64,000 nt of DNA from assembly GCF_016807805.1 (NCBI RefSeq), contig NZ_CP063362.1, positions 5,002,501 through 5,066,500 on the forward strand. The letters are read 5' to 3'. Source of the DNA: Xanthobacter dioxanivorans. Its GTDB lineage: Bacteria > Pseudomonadota > Alphaproteobacteria > Rhizobiales > Xanthobacteraceae. The notes below the pieces were generated by a model that did not search any database, was not told the DNA's origin, and saw only the letters and a program-made list of their open reading frames with translations. The translations under genes were made by a program, and so were the position numbers. Shown here piece by piece: positions 1-9,360 of this stretch; positions within the stretch are counted from its first letter, which is position 1, and the number at the start of each line of letters is the position of its first letter.

Positions 1-5
1 TGACT

Positions 6-1019
6 GTGATTACACGAGATGGGGCGCCAATATATGACGCGGTAAAGGTTTCTGTCCTCAACGGACCATGGTCGCTTTGGTCATTGAAGTCTCTTGTTAA
101 TGAAATTAGCTTGGAAAGGCCAGATGCTATCCTCCTCCAATACGGACCATATTCCTTTAATCGTCGTGGCCCAGGGATACCCGTAGTTTCATTGGTCATT
201 ATGGCCAGTGTCATAACAAAAATACCTTTCGTGGTGTACGCGCACGAGCTCTATGCGAATTGGAATCACTCCTATTTAAGGGCGCCATGGCATTTCGCGC
301 AAAGAATTGCTGTTGTACTGATGATATTTTTTAGCAAACGGTTCGTCCTTACCATCGAATCACGGCGCCGTCGATTGCTCCATTTTCTGCCATGGTGGCG
401 GAAACGTCTTGATGTCATCTCCGTTGCTCCGACGCTAGATCGCGAGGTCATCGACGCCAATTGGCGAGCCTCGCGCGGCATCGGTGAAAATACCGCGTTG
501 CTTTCCGCTATGGGGACCGACGATCCTGAGAAAGGCGCTCGGTTGCTCGGCCAAATCGCGGACGCACTCGCCGCTCGTAAAATAGACTTCAGGTTCGTCA
601 CGATCGGGGGCCTCCGTCCGAACCACCCACGGATAGAATCTTGGGGATATGTGAGCGCCCACGATGCGTGGAACCTAGTTGCGACGTCCGATCTCTTTGT
701 TCTGCCGTACGACGACGGAGTATCGGGTAGGCGAACATCAGCATTGAACGCTTTGGCCGCCGGAACGGCTATCCTCACCACTTACGGCGTTAACACAGAC
801 GATACCTTATTCCCGAGAGGATCGATAGCGATGGTGCCAGCAGGACAGCCGATGGAACTGGCAAAAACGGCTGTCGAGATTTTTTCCGATTCGAGTGTTC
901 GGAAGGCCCTTCGCAGCGTATCTTTGCACCTTTCTGAGCAATTTTCGTGGCATAAACACGTAATGTATTGGGAGACCATATTGCGTGAGTGTATAGATAA
1001 CGGAACAGGTGATCGGTAG
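6..1019 (+). CDS. Glycosyltransferase (GT-B, family 4-like), 5' end outside window
   Basis: Would transfer a sugar onto a lipid-linked oligosaccharide or polysaccharide precursor at the cytoplasmic face of the inner membrane. The C-terminal half has the GT-B pattern of group-1 glycosyltransferases: a loop rich in DDPEKGA, then FVLPYDDGVSGRRTSALNALAAGTAIL, which matches the nucleotide-sugar-binding region with its usual EGFG-like motif degenerated. A GTG opens the frame at position 6, but the frame stays open to the window edge and the N-terminal Rossmann half is short, so the true start is probably upstream. Base composition is clearly lower in GC than the rest of the window, typical of polysaccharide genes acquired by transfer. 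Donor and acceptor cannot be named. Confidence 0.7.
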   Translation: MITRDGAPIYDAVKVSVLNGPWSLWSLKSLVNEISLERPDAILLQYGPYSFNRRGPGIPVVSLVIMASVITKIPFVVYAHELYANWNHSYLRAPWHFAQRIAVVLMIFFSKRFVLTIESRRRRLLHFLPWWRKRLDVISVAPTLDREVIDANWRASRGIGENTALLSAMGTDDPEKGARLLGQIADALAARKIDFRFVTIGGLRPNHPRIESWGYVSAHDAWNLVATSDLFVLPYDDGVSGRRTSALNALAAGTAILTTYGVNTDDTLFPRGSIAMVPAGQPMELAKTAVEIFSDSSVRKALRSVSLHLSEQFSWHKHVMYWETILRECIDNGTGDR

Positions 1020-1623
1020 CTTGTTACAATGCGGTATGCTGTAGCTTCGACGTTGTGAAGCGGATGGCTCCAGTACCATCGTTTTCGGTACCAGTGCGCC
1101 GACGACCGGCCGTCCCATGACAGGGACGGTAAAATCTCGGCTTCACCACGTAGCAAAGCCGACCTTGACGTCCCCCACCTCGACCTTGCGCCGCGCCAAT
1201 TCCGGTCCGGGGAAATAGACCGGGGCGGACGCGCCGCCAAGAGCGGCAACGGGCTTTCTGCTGGCCCACTCTGCGCTCAAGGCCAACGGGGGTGAGTGAA
1301 CACGCGCCCACAAATCTCTCGGTGGCGGCTCGACCAGGTTCGCTAAAAGCGACGATACTCAGTCGGCTGAGGCCGTTATGATCTCCGGAAGGATCTTGCG
1401 GTTTTATGGCCACGGGGATTGTCGCCGAGGTTGCGCCAGCCGTGGTCCATCCATTCGGCGAGCGGGGACAGGCCACTGCCGTCTTGCGTCAGGAGCTCGG
1501 TGGGCTGGACCAGAAGATAGTCTGCCACCTCATTGCAATCGAGTATGCGGAAGAGGGGCGCCATTACCGCAGCCGGCGCTCGGCTATCGGTAAAGCAATA
1601 CGCTTGGAAGGAGCGGCCTGGCC
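1020..1623. other. Intergenic stretch, no credible gene
   Basis: Between the glycosyltransferase stop and the left end of IS copy 1. Short open frames exist on both strands, but none has a ribosome site, conserved motif or plausible composition. One minus-strand frame around 1400-1600 has a protein-like composition and may be debris of a gene cut by the insertion, but I could not identify it. Confidence 0.4.
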
Positions 1624-1704
1624 TGACGTGCTCCCCATTTTTTAGGCCAGTTTGAGCTGGAATTTTCCACTTATGATCCCCGGCTCGGGGACGAGGAGAG
1701 TTCC

Positions 1705-1971
1705 ATGAAGGCATCGAAGTTCACGGAGGCACAGATCGCGTTCGTTCTGAAGCAGGCGGAAGACGGAACACCGGTGGCGGAGGTGTGCCGGAAGGCCGGG
1801 GTATCGGACGCGACGTTCTACAACTGGCGCAAGAAATATGCGGGGCTGATGCCTTCGGAGATGCGGCGTCTGCGCCAGTTGGAAGACGAGAACGCCAAGC
1901 TGAAGCGGATCGTGGCGGACCTGTCGCTGGACAAGGCGATGTTGCAGGACGTGCTGTCAAAAAAGCTCTGA
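1705..1971 (+). CDS. IS3-family transposase OrfA (copy 1)
   Basis: An 88-aa DNA-binding subunit. It has a helix-turn-helix (residues about 5-45, with [21 protein letters not shown] typical of the IS3 OrfA/HTH_8 class) followed by a leucine-zipper-like coiled coil (about 52-85, [18 protein letters not shown]) used for multimerisation. It begins at an ATG preceded by GAGGAGAG and stops just after a slippery AAAAAAG, where part of the ribosomes should shift into OrfB. Alone, OrfA usually acts as a regulator of transposition. Confidence 0.93.
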   Translation: MKASKFTEAQIAFVLKQAEDGTPVAEVCRKAGVSDATFYNWRKKYAGLMPSEMRRLRQLEDENAKLKRIVADLSLDKAMLQDVLSKKL

Positions 1972-2804
1972 GGCCTGCGCGCAAGCGCGAGCTTGTGGAC
2001 AGGCTGCGCGAAGACTGGAAGGTGTCGGCCAGGCGCGCCTGTGCCACCCTGGCGGTCGATCGTGCGCTCTATGCCTACAAGTCGAAGCGGGGCACGCAGG
2101 CCGAGCTGAACCAGCGGATCAAGGAGATCTGCGAGACACGCGTGCGGTATGGCTATCGCCGCGTGCACATCCTGTTGCGGCGGGAGGGGTGGGCGGTCAA
2201 TGCGAAGCGGATCTATCGCCTTTACAAGGGCTTGGGCCTTCAGTTGCGGAACAAGGTGCCGAAGCGCCGCGTGAAGGCAAAGCTGCGTGACGACCGGCGT
2301 GCGGCGACGCGGAGCAACGAGACCTGGGCCATGGATTTTGTCCACGACCAGCTCGCCACGGGCCGCAAGATCCGGGTTCTGACCATCGTCGACACCTTCA
2401 CGCGGTTCTCGCCGGCGGTGGATCCGCGGTTCAGCTATCGGGGCGAGGATGTCGTGCTGACGCTGGAGCGGATTTGCCGGAGCACCGGCTATCCGCAGAG
2501 CATCCGGGTGGATCAGGGATCGGAGTTCGTCAGTCGGGATCTCGACCTATGGGCCTATCAGAAGGGCGTGGTGCTCGACTTCTCGCGGCCCGGCAAGCCC
2601 ACGGACAACGGCTTTATCGAGTCGTTCAACGGCAAGCTCCGGGCGGAATGCCTGAACACGCACTGGTTCATGAGCCTTGACGACGCGCGGGCGAAAATGG
2701 AGGCTTGGCGTAGAGACTATAACGAGGTTCGCCCGCACAGCGTGATCGGCAACAAGCCGCCGATCGCGCTCATGAATGGCTCTCCGGCATCCCCGCAGGA
2801 ATGA
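1705..2804 (+). CDS. IS3-family transposase OrfAB, made by -1 frameshift (copy 1)
   Basis: The transframe product joins OrfA to OrfB after the slip at 1959-1965. The OrfB part (readable from about 1956 to 2804) is the DDE integrase: an HTH_21-like segment ([16 protein letters not shown]), then an rve core with the first Asp in WAMDFVHD, the second in RVDQGSEF and the Glu in [12 protein letters not shown], ending with the usual YNEVRPHS region. All three catalytic residues are present, so this copy looks competent. A longer frame opening near 1785 is not the natural start; OrfB has no ribosome site of its own. Confidence 0.88.
1959..1965 (+). other. -1 ribosomal frameshift slippery site A AAA AAG (IS copy 1)
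   Basis: In the OrfA frame the codons read TCA AAA AAG CTC TGA, giving the classic heptamer A_AAA_AAG two codons before the stop. Slipping back one base continues as AAA GCT CTG AGG into the OrfB frame. This is the standard IS3-family fusion mechanism; the efficiency here is not known. Confidence 0.85.
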
Positions 2805-3052
2805 GCCCTAACCCGGAATTTTCCAGGTCCGGTTGGCCTAGAAACGGGGAGCACGTCATCCAACCGACGGAACGAACTCACAGCTGGATAGAAGTTGGGG
2901 GCAACGTCACGAGAACACCAGGCTCCGACAGACATCATGTCGGCGCGCCACCTTACTGACACGAAACACACCTCACCAGTTCAAAGCGCAGGTGGGCCCG
3001 GCCTCGTCGCTCACTTCTTATCGCTCCCACACACGCCACACGGAATGCATTT

Positions 3053-3643
3053 TTAGGTTTCATCCGATATCGAATACGGCCGTTCGGCGTCTACCGCATG
3101 CGGTAAATCGAGTGTCTTGATGACACGAGCAGGAACTCCACCCACTAGAGTGTTCGGTGGCACATCGGCGACGACAACTGCGCCTGCTGCGACTACGGCG
3201 TTTTCGCCAATGCGGCATGGTCCGATGATCGTCGCATTCGTTGCAATCCAGGCTCCTCGTTCGATCGTGATATCGTACCCGCTTCCAGGAATCATTCGTT
3301 GTCGATCAAATCCTATTTTCATCGGGTCATGTGTGCCTGCGAGAAGATTGACGCCGTGACCAAAGAACGCGTGCTCACCGACCGTAATCACACCACTTGT
3401 TGCATTTAAGATCGCATTGTTTATTGCAGCGGTCGGATGAATGCTACAATAAGGGCCATGTTCACCGACGATGTAAGGGTGCCGCTCCGCGGCGTGTCGG
3501 ATGAAGCGACCGATCGGGCCGTCCATGAGGCGACGACGGAGACCGAACAATATGACTTGGAGTGAATTCAGATGGTGCGGCGGTAATTTTATCTGCTTGC
3601 GTTCAAACACATATCCCGGGGGACGAGGTTTGATTCGGCCCAT
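3053..3643 (-). CDS. Hexapeptide-repeat (LbH) acyl/acetyltransferase
   Basis: 196 aa. From residue about 60 it shows left-handed beta-helix repeats of the [LIV]-G-x4 type (SGVITVGEHAFFGHGVNLLAG, then GPCRIGENAVVAAGAVVV) and the closing VGGVPARVI typical of NodL/LacA/WbbJ-like O-acetyltransferases. The catalytic His candidates are in FFGHGVNLLAGTHD. It probably O-acetylates a polysaccharide or its lipid-linked precursor using acetyl-CoA in the cytoplasm. Its ATG follows directly after the stop of the upstream glycosyltransferase, so the two are translationally coupled. Both genes sit between the two IS copies, isolated from the rest of the locus. Confidence 0.8.
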   Translation of the reverse strand: MGRIKPRPPGYVFERKQIKLPPHHLNSLQVILFGLRRRLMDGPIGRFIRHAAERHPYIVGEHGPYCSIHPTAAINNAILNATSGVITVGEHAFFGHGVNLLAGTHDPMKIGFDRQRMIPGSGYDITIERGAWIATNATIIGPCRIGENAVVAAGAVVVADVPPNTLVGGVPARVIKTLDLPHAVDAERPYSISDET

Positions 3644-4699
3644 CTAACGTCGTCCTCTTTTGGACAGGGTTTCCCGGTAGATTTCGAAGAGACGCTCCGG
3701 CGAACCAGCTCGGGTCAGGCGCGAAACGACGTCCTGAGCGGCGAAAAACTCCTCGGGATGGAGGAGCGGCCCGTTCTCAATTCGCGTCGAAACGGCGTCC
3801 GAGAAGCCCTCTTCGTTTGTCAACATCAGCGGAACCCTTGGCTCAGCCTGCCCCAAAATGTACGAACTGCCAGGATTCTCAATCGCGACCACTGCGACGC
3901 CGTGCGCCAATGCCTCTACGATCGGGATGCCAAACCCCTCGTATCGTGACGGGGATACTAACAGCCATGCGGCAGCGAGGAGTCCTGAAACATCCTGATC
4001 GGAGAGACCACTGCAGTGGTCGACCCACGGCTCCCAATTCTGAGCATCTTCCTTCGGACCAACGACGATCAGCCGTGCTTTGTGCCATGCATGTGTTGCG
4101 CGAAGTCCAGCGACGGCGCGTTGAGCGAGCCATCCCTGCTTACGACCTTGAAAACTGCCGATGAACACGATTGTTGGAGTCTCAGACGGCCGCCTCACGC
4201 CGGCGGATGTCGTCCCAAAAAAAGGGGGGAAGAGACTTTCGCATCCAAAGTGCTCCACGGCTTCTACGGCGATACCCAGGCGGGTCGTCGCGCGCCGAGC
4301 TGCCCATTGTTCGAGCCCTGCGAGGATGAAATGGTTGAACCGCCGCAACCCTCGCGACGAAAGCGCCTCGCTGAGTGAAAGACCATAGAAAGTGCGGACG
4401 ATCGGCGTACCATGCGAGAGTAGGAAGTCATCTCCATGCGCATGGACGAGATCGGGCACCGTCGCCGCAACTGCCCCCTTGGCGCGCCAAGCCGATCCAT
4501 AATAGCGCTCGAACCGGCTAACGGGCGCCGGGATAGTCACCAACCGAATACCGGGATACTCCTCAACCCCCTCAAACGTCACGACAGTGAGGTCGACCAT
4601 GCCCGCCATTCGCTGGGCCATTCGGGCTGCATAGCGGCCAACGCCTCCCGAATGAACCCCGGGCCTGGGCCACTCCAAAGCTAGCCATGTGACCCGCAT
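3644..4699 (-). CDS. Glycosyltransferase family 4 (GT-B)
   Basis: 351 aa. The N-terminus (MRVTWLALEWPRPGVHSGGVGRYA) is the GT4 pattern in which the glycine-rich SGGVGRY loop contacts the acceptor and donor. The C-terminal domain has FIGSFQGRKQG and SRYEGFGIPIVEALAHGVAVVA, where the EGFG...E segment binds the nucleotide-sugar. It should transfer a sugar to a growing polysaccharide repeat unit. I chose the ATG at 4699 because GAGGTG lies just upstream; another ATG six codons earlier has no ribosome site. It is coupled to the acetyltransferase gene that follows. Confidence 0.85.
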   Translation of the reverse strand: MRVTWLALEWPRPGVHSGGVGRYAARMAQRMAGMVDLTVVTFEGVEEYPGIRLVTIPAPVSRFERYYGSAWRAKGAVAATVPDLVHAHGDDFLLSHGTPIVRTFYGLSLSEALSSRGLRRFNHFILAGLEQWAARRATTRLGIAVEAVEHFGCESLFPPFFGTTSAGVRRPSETPTIVFIGSFQGRKQGWLAQRAVAGLRATHAWHKARLIVVGPKEDAQNWEPWVDHCSGLSDQDVSGLLAAAWLLVSPSRYEGFGIPIVEALAHGVAVVAIENPGSSYILGQAEPRVPLMLTNEEGFSDAVSTRIENGPLLHPEEFFAAQDVVSRLTRAGSPERLFEIYRETLSKRGRR

Positions 4700-5109
4700 G
4701 CTACGCACCTCTGGCATTAGAACTGACTTGACCCCTCCCGCGAGTTACTCTCTGATATTTTTCCCCGCTCAAGTGAGCCATTCCTCTTTCTTGGCGGGTG
4801 TTTGTTGGTATGGCAACGGCAAAGCGCCATGTTTCAATCAAATTAGCACCGTAGGCCAGAGTCTTGATCCTAGAGACTGTCAGCAGAGCATCCAACGTAG
4901 CCTAACCGGAGACGTCGTGAAGTCCGGTTACGCCCCAGCAGCTTCAAGATGGCTCATCAGACGTCCCACTAGGCGTCATCACTTAATGACCGCGACCGGA
5001 ACACAGCTAACTTATATTACAAGAGCACGTCTCCATAAGCGCCGGCAAGCGCGGCCAACCCACCATGAACGCGACTGACTGCCGCACCTTGTGGTCATGC
5101 TAGCCATTG
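4700..5109. other. Intergenic stretch, no gene seen
   Basis: Lies between the glycosyltransferase start and the left end of IS copy 2. It is lower in GC than the flanking genes and presumably holds the promoter for the two minus-strand genes. No convincing -35/-10 pair, RNA gene or repeat was recognised. Confidence 0.4.
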
Positions 5110-5190
5110 TGACGTGCTCCCCATTTTTTAGGCCAGTTTGAGCTGGAATTTTCCACTTATGATCCCCGGCTCGGGGACGAGGAGAGTTCC

Positions 5191-5457
5191 ATGAAGGCAT
5201 CGAAGTTCACGGAGGCACAGATCGCGTTCGTTCTGAAGCAGGCGGAAGACGGAACACCGGTGGCGGAGGTGTGCCGGAAGGCCGGGGTATCGGACGCGAC
5301 GTTCTACAACTGGCGCAAGAAATATGCGGGGCTGATGCCTTCGGAGATGCGGCGTCTGCGCCAGTTGGAAGACGAGAACGCCAAGCTGAAGCGGATCGTG
5401 GCGGACCTGTCGCTGGACAAGGCGATGTTGCAGGACGTGCTGTCAAAAAAGCTCTGA
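5191..5457 (+). CDS. IS3-family transposase OrfA (copy 2)
   Basis: An 88-aa helix-turn-helix plus leucine-zipper protein, identical in sequence to the OrfA of copy 1. Same ATG preceded by GAGGAGAG, same slippery AAAAAAG before the stop. Confidence 0.93.
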   Translation: MKASKFTEAQIAFVLKQAEDGTPVAEVCRKAGVSDATFYNWRKKYAGLMPSEMRRLRQLEDENAKLKRIVADLSLDKAMLQDVLSKKL

Positions 5458-6290
5458 GGCCTGCGCGCAAGCGCGAGCTTGTGGACAGGCTGCGCGAAGA
5501 CTGGAAGGTGTCGGCCAGGCGCGCCTGTGCCACCCTGGCGGTCGATCGTGCGCTCTATGCCTACAAGTCGAAGCGGGGCACGCAGGCCGAGCTGAACCAG
5601 CGGATCAAGGAGATCTGCGAGACACGCGTGCGGTATGGCTATCGCCGCGTGCACATCCTGTTGCGGCGGGAGGGGTGGGCGGTCAATGCGAAGCGGATCT
5701 ATCGCCTTTACAAGGGCTTGGGCCTTCAGTTGCGGAACAAGGTGCCGAAGCGCCGCGTGAAGGCAAAGCTGCGTGACGACCGGCGTGCGGCGACGCGGAG
5801 CAACGAGACCTGGGCCATGGATTTTGTCCACGACCAGCTCGCCACGGGCCGCAAGATCCGGGTTCTGACCATCGTCGACACCTTCACGCGGTTCTCGCCG
5901 GCGGTGGATCCGCGGTTCAGCTATCGGGGCGAGGATGTCGTGCTGACGCTGGAGCGGATTTGCCGGAGCACCGGCTATCCGCAGAGCATCCGGGTGGATC
6001 AGGGATCGGAGTTCGTCAGTCGGGATCTCGACCTATGGGCCTATCAGAAGGGCGTGGTGCTCGACTTCTCGCGGCCCGGCAAGCCCACGGACAACGGCTT
6101 TATCGAGTCGTTCAACGGCAAGCTCCGGGCGGAATGCCTGAACACGCACTGGTTCATGAGCCTTGACGACGCGCGGGCGAAAATGGAGGCTTGGCGTAGA
6201 GACTATAACGAGGTTCGCCCGCACAGCGTGATCGGCAACAAGCCGCCGATCGCGCTCATGAATGGCTCTCCGGCATCCCCGCAGGAATGA
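5191..6290 (+). CDS. IS3-family transposase OrfAB, made by -1 frameshift (copy 2)
   Basis: The transframe product generated at the slippery site 5445-5451; the OrfB part is identical to copy 1, with the DDE residues in [16 protein letters not shown] and NGFIESFNG all intact. Either copy could mobilise both, and the two direct copies provide 1.2 kb of homology for deletion of the 3.5 kb between them. Confidence 0.88.
5445..5451 (+). other. -1 ribosomal frameshift slippery site A AAA AAG (IS copy 2)
   Basis: Same heptamer and reading-frame context as in copy 1 (TCA AAA AAG CTC TGA), linking OrfA to OrfB. Confidence 0.85.
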
Positions 6291-6345
6291 GCCCTAACCC
6301 CGGAATTTTCCAGGTCCGGTTGGCCTAGAAACGGGGAGCACGTCA

Positions 6346-7001
6346 GTCGCCGGAATAGACCCTTCATGAGATGGACGCAGGCGTCGGCGCAGTCCGCCAC
6401 GTGCAGGAACTCCCGCCGCGGCGTGCCCGTACCCCACATCACGATTTCCTTGTCGCCCCGCAGCTTCGCCTCGTGCGCCTTGCGGATCAGAGCCGGCATG
6501 ACATGGCTGGAGTTGAGATCGAAATTATCGCGCGGGCCGTAGAGATTGGTGGGCATGGCCGAGATGAAGTCGCAGCCGTGCTGGCGCCGATAGGCCTGCG
6601 CCAGCTTGATGCCGGTGATCTCGGCAATCGCGTACCACTCGTTCGTGGGCTCCAGCGGTCCGGTGAGCAGCGTCTCCTCGACGATGGGCTGCTCGGCGAA
6701 CTTCGGATAGATGCAGGAGGAGCCGAGAAACAAAAGCTTCTCGACCCCGCGCGGAACGAGCCCTCAATGATGTTGACCTCGATCATGAGGTTGTCGTAGA
6801 GGAAGTCGGCCGGATAGGTGTCGTTGGCGAGGATGTCACCCACCTTCGCTGCGGCGAGGAAGACCGCTTGCGGCTTGGTCTTCTCGATCCAGGCGGAGAC
6901 GGCGCGCTGCCCTCGGCCGCCAGCCGCTCGACAATGGCTGAGCCCACCATGCCCCGGTGCCCGGCCACCCAGACGCGCTTGCCGCTCAGAGCGTAGGCCA
7001 T
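6346..7001 (-). pseudogene. fcl: GDP-L-fucose synthase remnant, broken three times
   Basis: The intact enzyme (about 310-320 aa, NADPH-dependent 3,5-epimerase/4-reductase of the SDR family) turns the product of Gmd into GDP-L-fucose. Here the N-terminus (MAYALSGKRVWVAGHRGMVG) is followed by a jump from ERLAAEG straight to AVSAWIEKTKPQAVFLAA in another frame, which implies loss of roughly 50 bases. A second shift of one base near 6750 (RAG then [14 protein letters not shown]) breaks the frame again. The 3' third is missing where IS copy 2 begins. The remaining middle is clear ([33 protein letters not shown]). It starts one base after the gmd stop, so the two formed a coupled pair. GDP-fucose cannot be made from this copy. 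Confidence 0.9.
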
Positions 7002-7002
7002 C

Positions 7003-8085
7003 TCAGGCTTCCTTCATGATGGCGGACGTCTGCATGACCCTGAGGTCTTCCAGCACCATCTCCCGCGCCAGCTCGCGCACCGATGTCTCGTGCTTCCAGC
7101 CGAGCTTGGCGTGCGCCTTCGCCGGGTTGCCGATGAGCAGTTCCACCTCGGTAGGACGGAAGTAGCGGGGATCCACCTCCACCAGCACGTTGCCGGTGGC
7201 CTTGTCGTAGCCTTTTTCCTCGACGCCCTCGCCCTTCCATTCGAGGGCAATGCCGACATCCTCGAACGCCCATTCCACGAAGGTGCGCACCGGAGTGGTC
7301 TCGCCCGTGGCCAGCACGTAGTCGTCGGCAACCTCCTGCTGCAGCATCAGCCACATGCCGCGCACATATTCCCGTGCATGCCCCCAGTCGCGCTTGGCAT
7401 CGAGATTGCCGAGGAAGAGCTTGCCCTGACGGCCGAGCTTGATGGCCGCCGCCGCACGGGTGATCTTGCGCGTGACGAAGGTTTCGCCGCGCAGCGGACT
7501 TTCATGGTTGAAGAGAATGCCGTTGGATGCGTGGATCCCGTAGGCCTCGCGGTAGTTCACCACGATCCAGTAGGCGTAGAGCTTGGCTGCGGCATAGGGG
7601 CTGCGCGGATAGAACGGGGTTTTCTCCGACTGCGGCACCTCCTGCACAAGGCCGTACAGCTCCGAGGTGGACGCTTGGTAGAAGCGGGTCTTCTTCTCCA
7701 GGCCTAGGATGCGGATCGCCTCCAGCAGGCGAAGGGCGCCGATGGCGTCGGCATTGGCGGTGTACTCGGGAGTCTCGAAGGAGACCTGCACGTGGCTCTG
7801 CGCCGCGAGGTTGTAGATCTCGTCCGGTTGGCAGCTCTGGACAATGCGGATCAGGTTGGTCGAATCCGTCATGTCGCCATAGTGGAGAATGAAGCGGGGG
7901 TCCGTCTCGTGGGGATGTTGATAGATATGCTCGATTCGCCCTGTGTTAAAGGACGATGAACGCCGCTTAATGCCGTGGACGGTGTAGCCCTTCTCGATGA
8001 GCAGGTCAGCGAGATAAGCTCCATCCTGACCTGTGACACCCGTGATCAGAGCAATCTTACCGTTGGATGGGGCTTTCGGCGTCAT
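7003..8085 (-). CDS. gmd: GDP-mannose 4,6-dehydratase
   Basis: Converts GDP-D-mannose to GDP-4-keto-6-deoxy-D-mannose in the cytoplasm, the first step to GDP-fucose, GDP-rhamnose or GDP-perosamine. It is a 360-aa extended SDR of normal length: the NADP-binding glycine motif GVTGQDG is at 16-22, and the catalytic residues are T140 and E142 (STSELYG) with Y164 and K168 (YAAAK). I chose the ATG at 8085, preceded by AAAGAGG; a longer frame upstream has no support. Its stop is one base from the start of the fcl pseudogene. With fcl dead, its product would need another enzyme outside this window; GDP-mannose supply could come from manC at 47917-49329. Confidence 0.95.
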   Translation of the reverse strand: MTPKAPSNGKIALITGVTGQDGAYLADLLIEKGYTVHGIKRRSSSFNTGRIEHIYQHPHETDPRFILHYGDMTDSTNLIRIVQSCQPDEIYNLAAQSHVQVSFETPEYTANADAIGALRLLEAIRILGLEKKTRFYQASTSELYGLVQEVPQSEKTPFYPRSPYAAAKLYAYWIVVNYREAYGIHASNGILFNHESPLRGETFVTRKITRAAAAIKLGRQGKLFLGNLDAKRDWGHAREYVRGMWLMLQQEVADDYVLATGETTPVRTFVEWAFEDVGIALEWKGEGVEEKGYDKATGNVLVEVDPRYFRPTEVELLIGNPAKAHAKLGWKHETSVRELAREMVLEDLRVMQTSAIMKEA

Positions 8086-9360
8086 GAATGCCTCTTTCGT
8101 GAGAAATCGAGCTTTGATGAGGTCAAAGGAGAGAATCTGAGTACAGAATAGAGAGGGACAAACAGCCCCCCACGCTCTGCACCTGAACAGTTCGCCCGGA
8201 GTGCTTGCGTGGCGCGCCGCGGCCGGGCCAGTGCGCGCCGGACAGGGGCAACCACCTATTCCCAAGGCGAAGGTGAGGTCCGATCAAGAAGGAAGAGGCA
8301 ATGGACCAACCCATCATGCCCCCGACTTTTGCGCCACGCATGAACGTCGCTCCACCCGCGCAAGAGCCGCATTACCGCAGCCCAAATGCAGTCGAGCACC
8401 GGCGTTCATAGGTACCGATGGCTTCTCGACTGGACCGTTCTCGCAGCGACGCACCGCAATTCCAGCTCCCCGGCGCGCACGACGCACCGTCGGCGAGAAG
8501 CGAATCCTCAACTCCAATCCAAGGTTGAAAATCGCGGACGTTCGTGATGCGGCAGGGCTAGACTCGGTAATCACGACACCCGACAGCGGAACCAGCCTCA
8601 CCGGGGTGGCGCGGGACAGAACCGCAGCTTGCTTCATCCCCGCGGCATGGCAGGCGGGCGGCCCACCCCCGTCGACCGACGGACGCGTACACATCCAGCC
8701 CGTCAGACAAATGCCTACGCCGTCGGCTCCAGAAGGGTGCGCGCTTGGATGACGGGCCATCGTTCGCCGATGAAAACGTTTCGTAGGTCAATTAAGCGAT
8801 GATCGCTTCTATTGCAACGCAAAAAAAATGCGGTTTGAGATATCTCAGGAAAAGCAAGGACTTCCCATAAAGCGACTAACGGCAGGTTCTCGGGTGAGGT
8901 ATAAACAGACCCCTCATCGCTGGACGCAATTTGTGCGGCGTGTCATTTCTACGCGCCTGTCGTAGGATTGCCGGTGGCTTTCAATCTGCTTTGCAGGATT
9001 CAAATGAGCAACGTCTCTATTTGCCTCCCGGGAGGTATTTTGATGTGCTTTGAGGGGCCTGACGTCATATCTCTGCCCCGGCACCCGCCCCGGCATTAGC
9101 CGTTGTCAGCCTTCAGTCTGCCCAGAGGGCATAAGTCACTGGACAAATGGTGGGCGCGCCACGACCTCCTGCGCCGGTCGACGATCGAGATGAGTCGGAT
9201 CGATAGCGGCTCAGGCAGCGCCGAGCGCCGCGTTAGCGCCGCGAAGGAGATGTTTCCCGCGCAGCACACGCTGCGTTGACGATATCAGACTGGTGAATTA
9301 TTCGGGCAACGGCAGCGCCATGGCTGAAGTTGCCGACGAGCAGCCTGGAACGGAGTAGCC
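8086..9360. other. Long intergenic region between gmd and ugd
   Basis: About 1.3 kb separating two divergent genes. Overlapping frames on both strands (about 8200-8760) read as arginine/alanine-rich noise without motifs. The part from 8760 to 9050 is AT-richer and probably contains promoters. It may be a remnant of deleted sugar genes. I could not identify an RNA gene or repeat in it. Confidence 0.45.

Larger units (their letters stand above)
1624..2858 (+). mobile_element. IS3-family (IS407-type) insertion sequence, copy 1
   Basis: A 1235-bp element. Terminal inverted repeats begin TGACGTGCTCCCC at 1624 and end in the complementary GGGGAGCACGTCA at 2858, with further imperfect pairing inward (AGGCC and GGAATTTTCC blocks). 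It carries the two overlapping frames of an IS3 transposase. The 4-bp flanks are GGCC (left) and TCCA (right), so no target duplication is visible; IS407-group elements normally make a 4-bp one. An almost identical copy lies at 5110-6345 in the same orientation, differing by one C in the C-run near 6298. Confidence 0.93.
5110..6345 (+). mobile_element. IS3-family (IS407-type) insertion sequence, copy 2
   Basis: 1236 bp, same ends as copy 1 (TGACGTGCTCCCC ... GGGGAGCACGTCA) and the same orientation. Flanks are ATTG (left) and GTCG (right), so no target-site duplication is seen here either. Its right end abuts the truncated 3' part of the fcl pseudogene, so this copy, or a deletion it promoted, removed the end of that gene. 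Near identity to copy 1 implies recent duplication or gene conversion. Confidence 0.93.

Noticed and set aside
1785..1960. Start of an independent OrfB in the IS copies
   Set aside because: The first 58 codons of that frame overlap OrfA and are not transposase-like; OrfB is reached by frameshifting.
1620..6349. Composite transposon made of the two IS copies
   Set aside because: Outer 4-bp flanks (GGCC and GTCG) do not match, so transposition as a unit is not supported.
8201..8760. Overlapping open frames on both strands between gmd and ugd
   Set aside because: No ribosome site, no motif and arginine/proline-rich noise on both strands.
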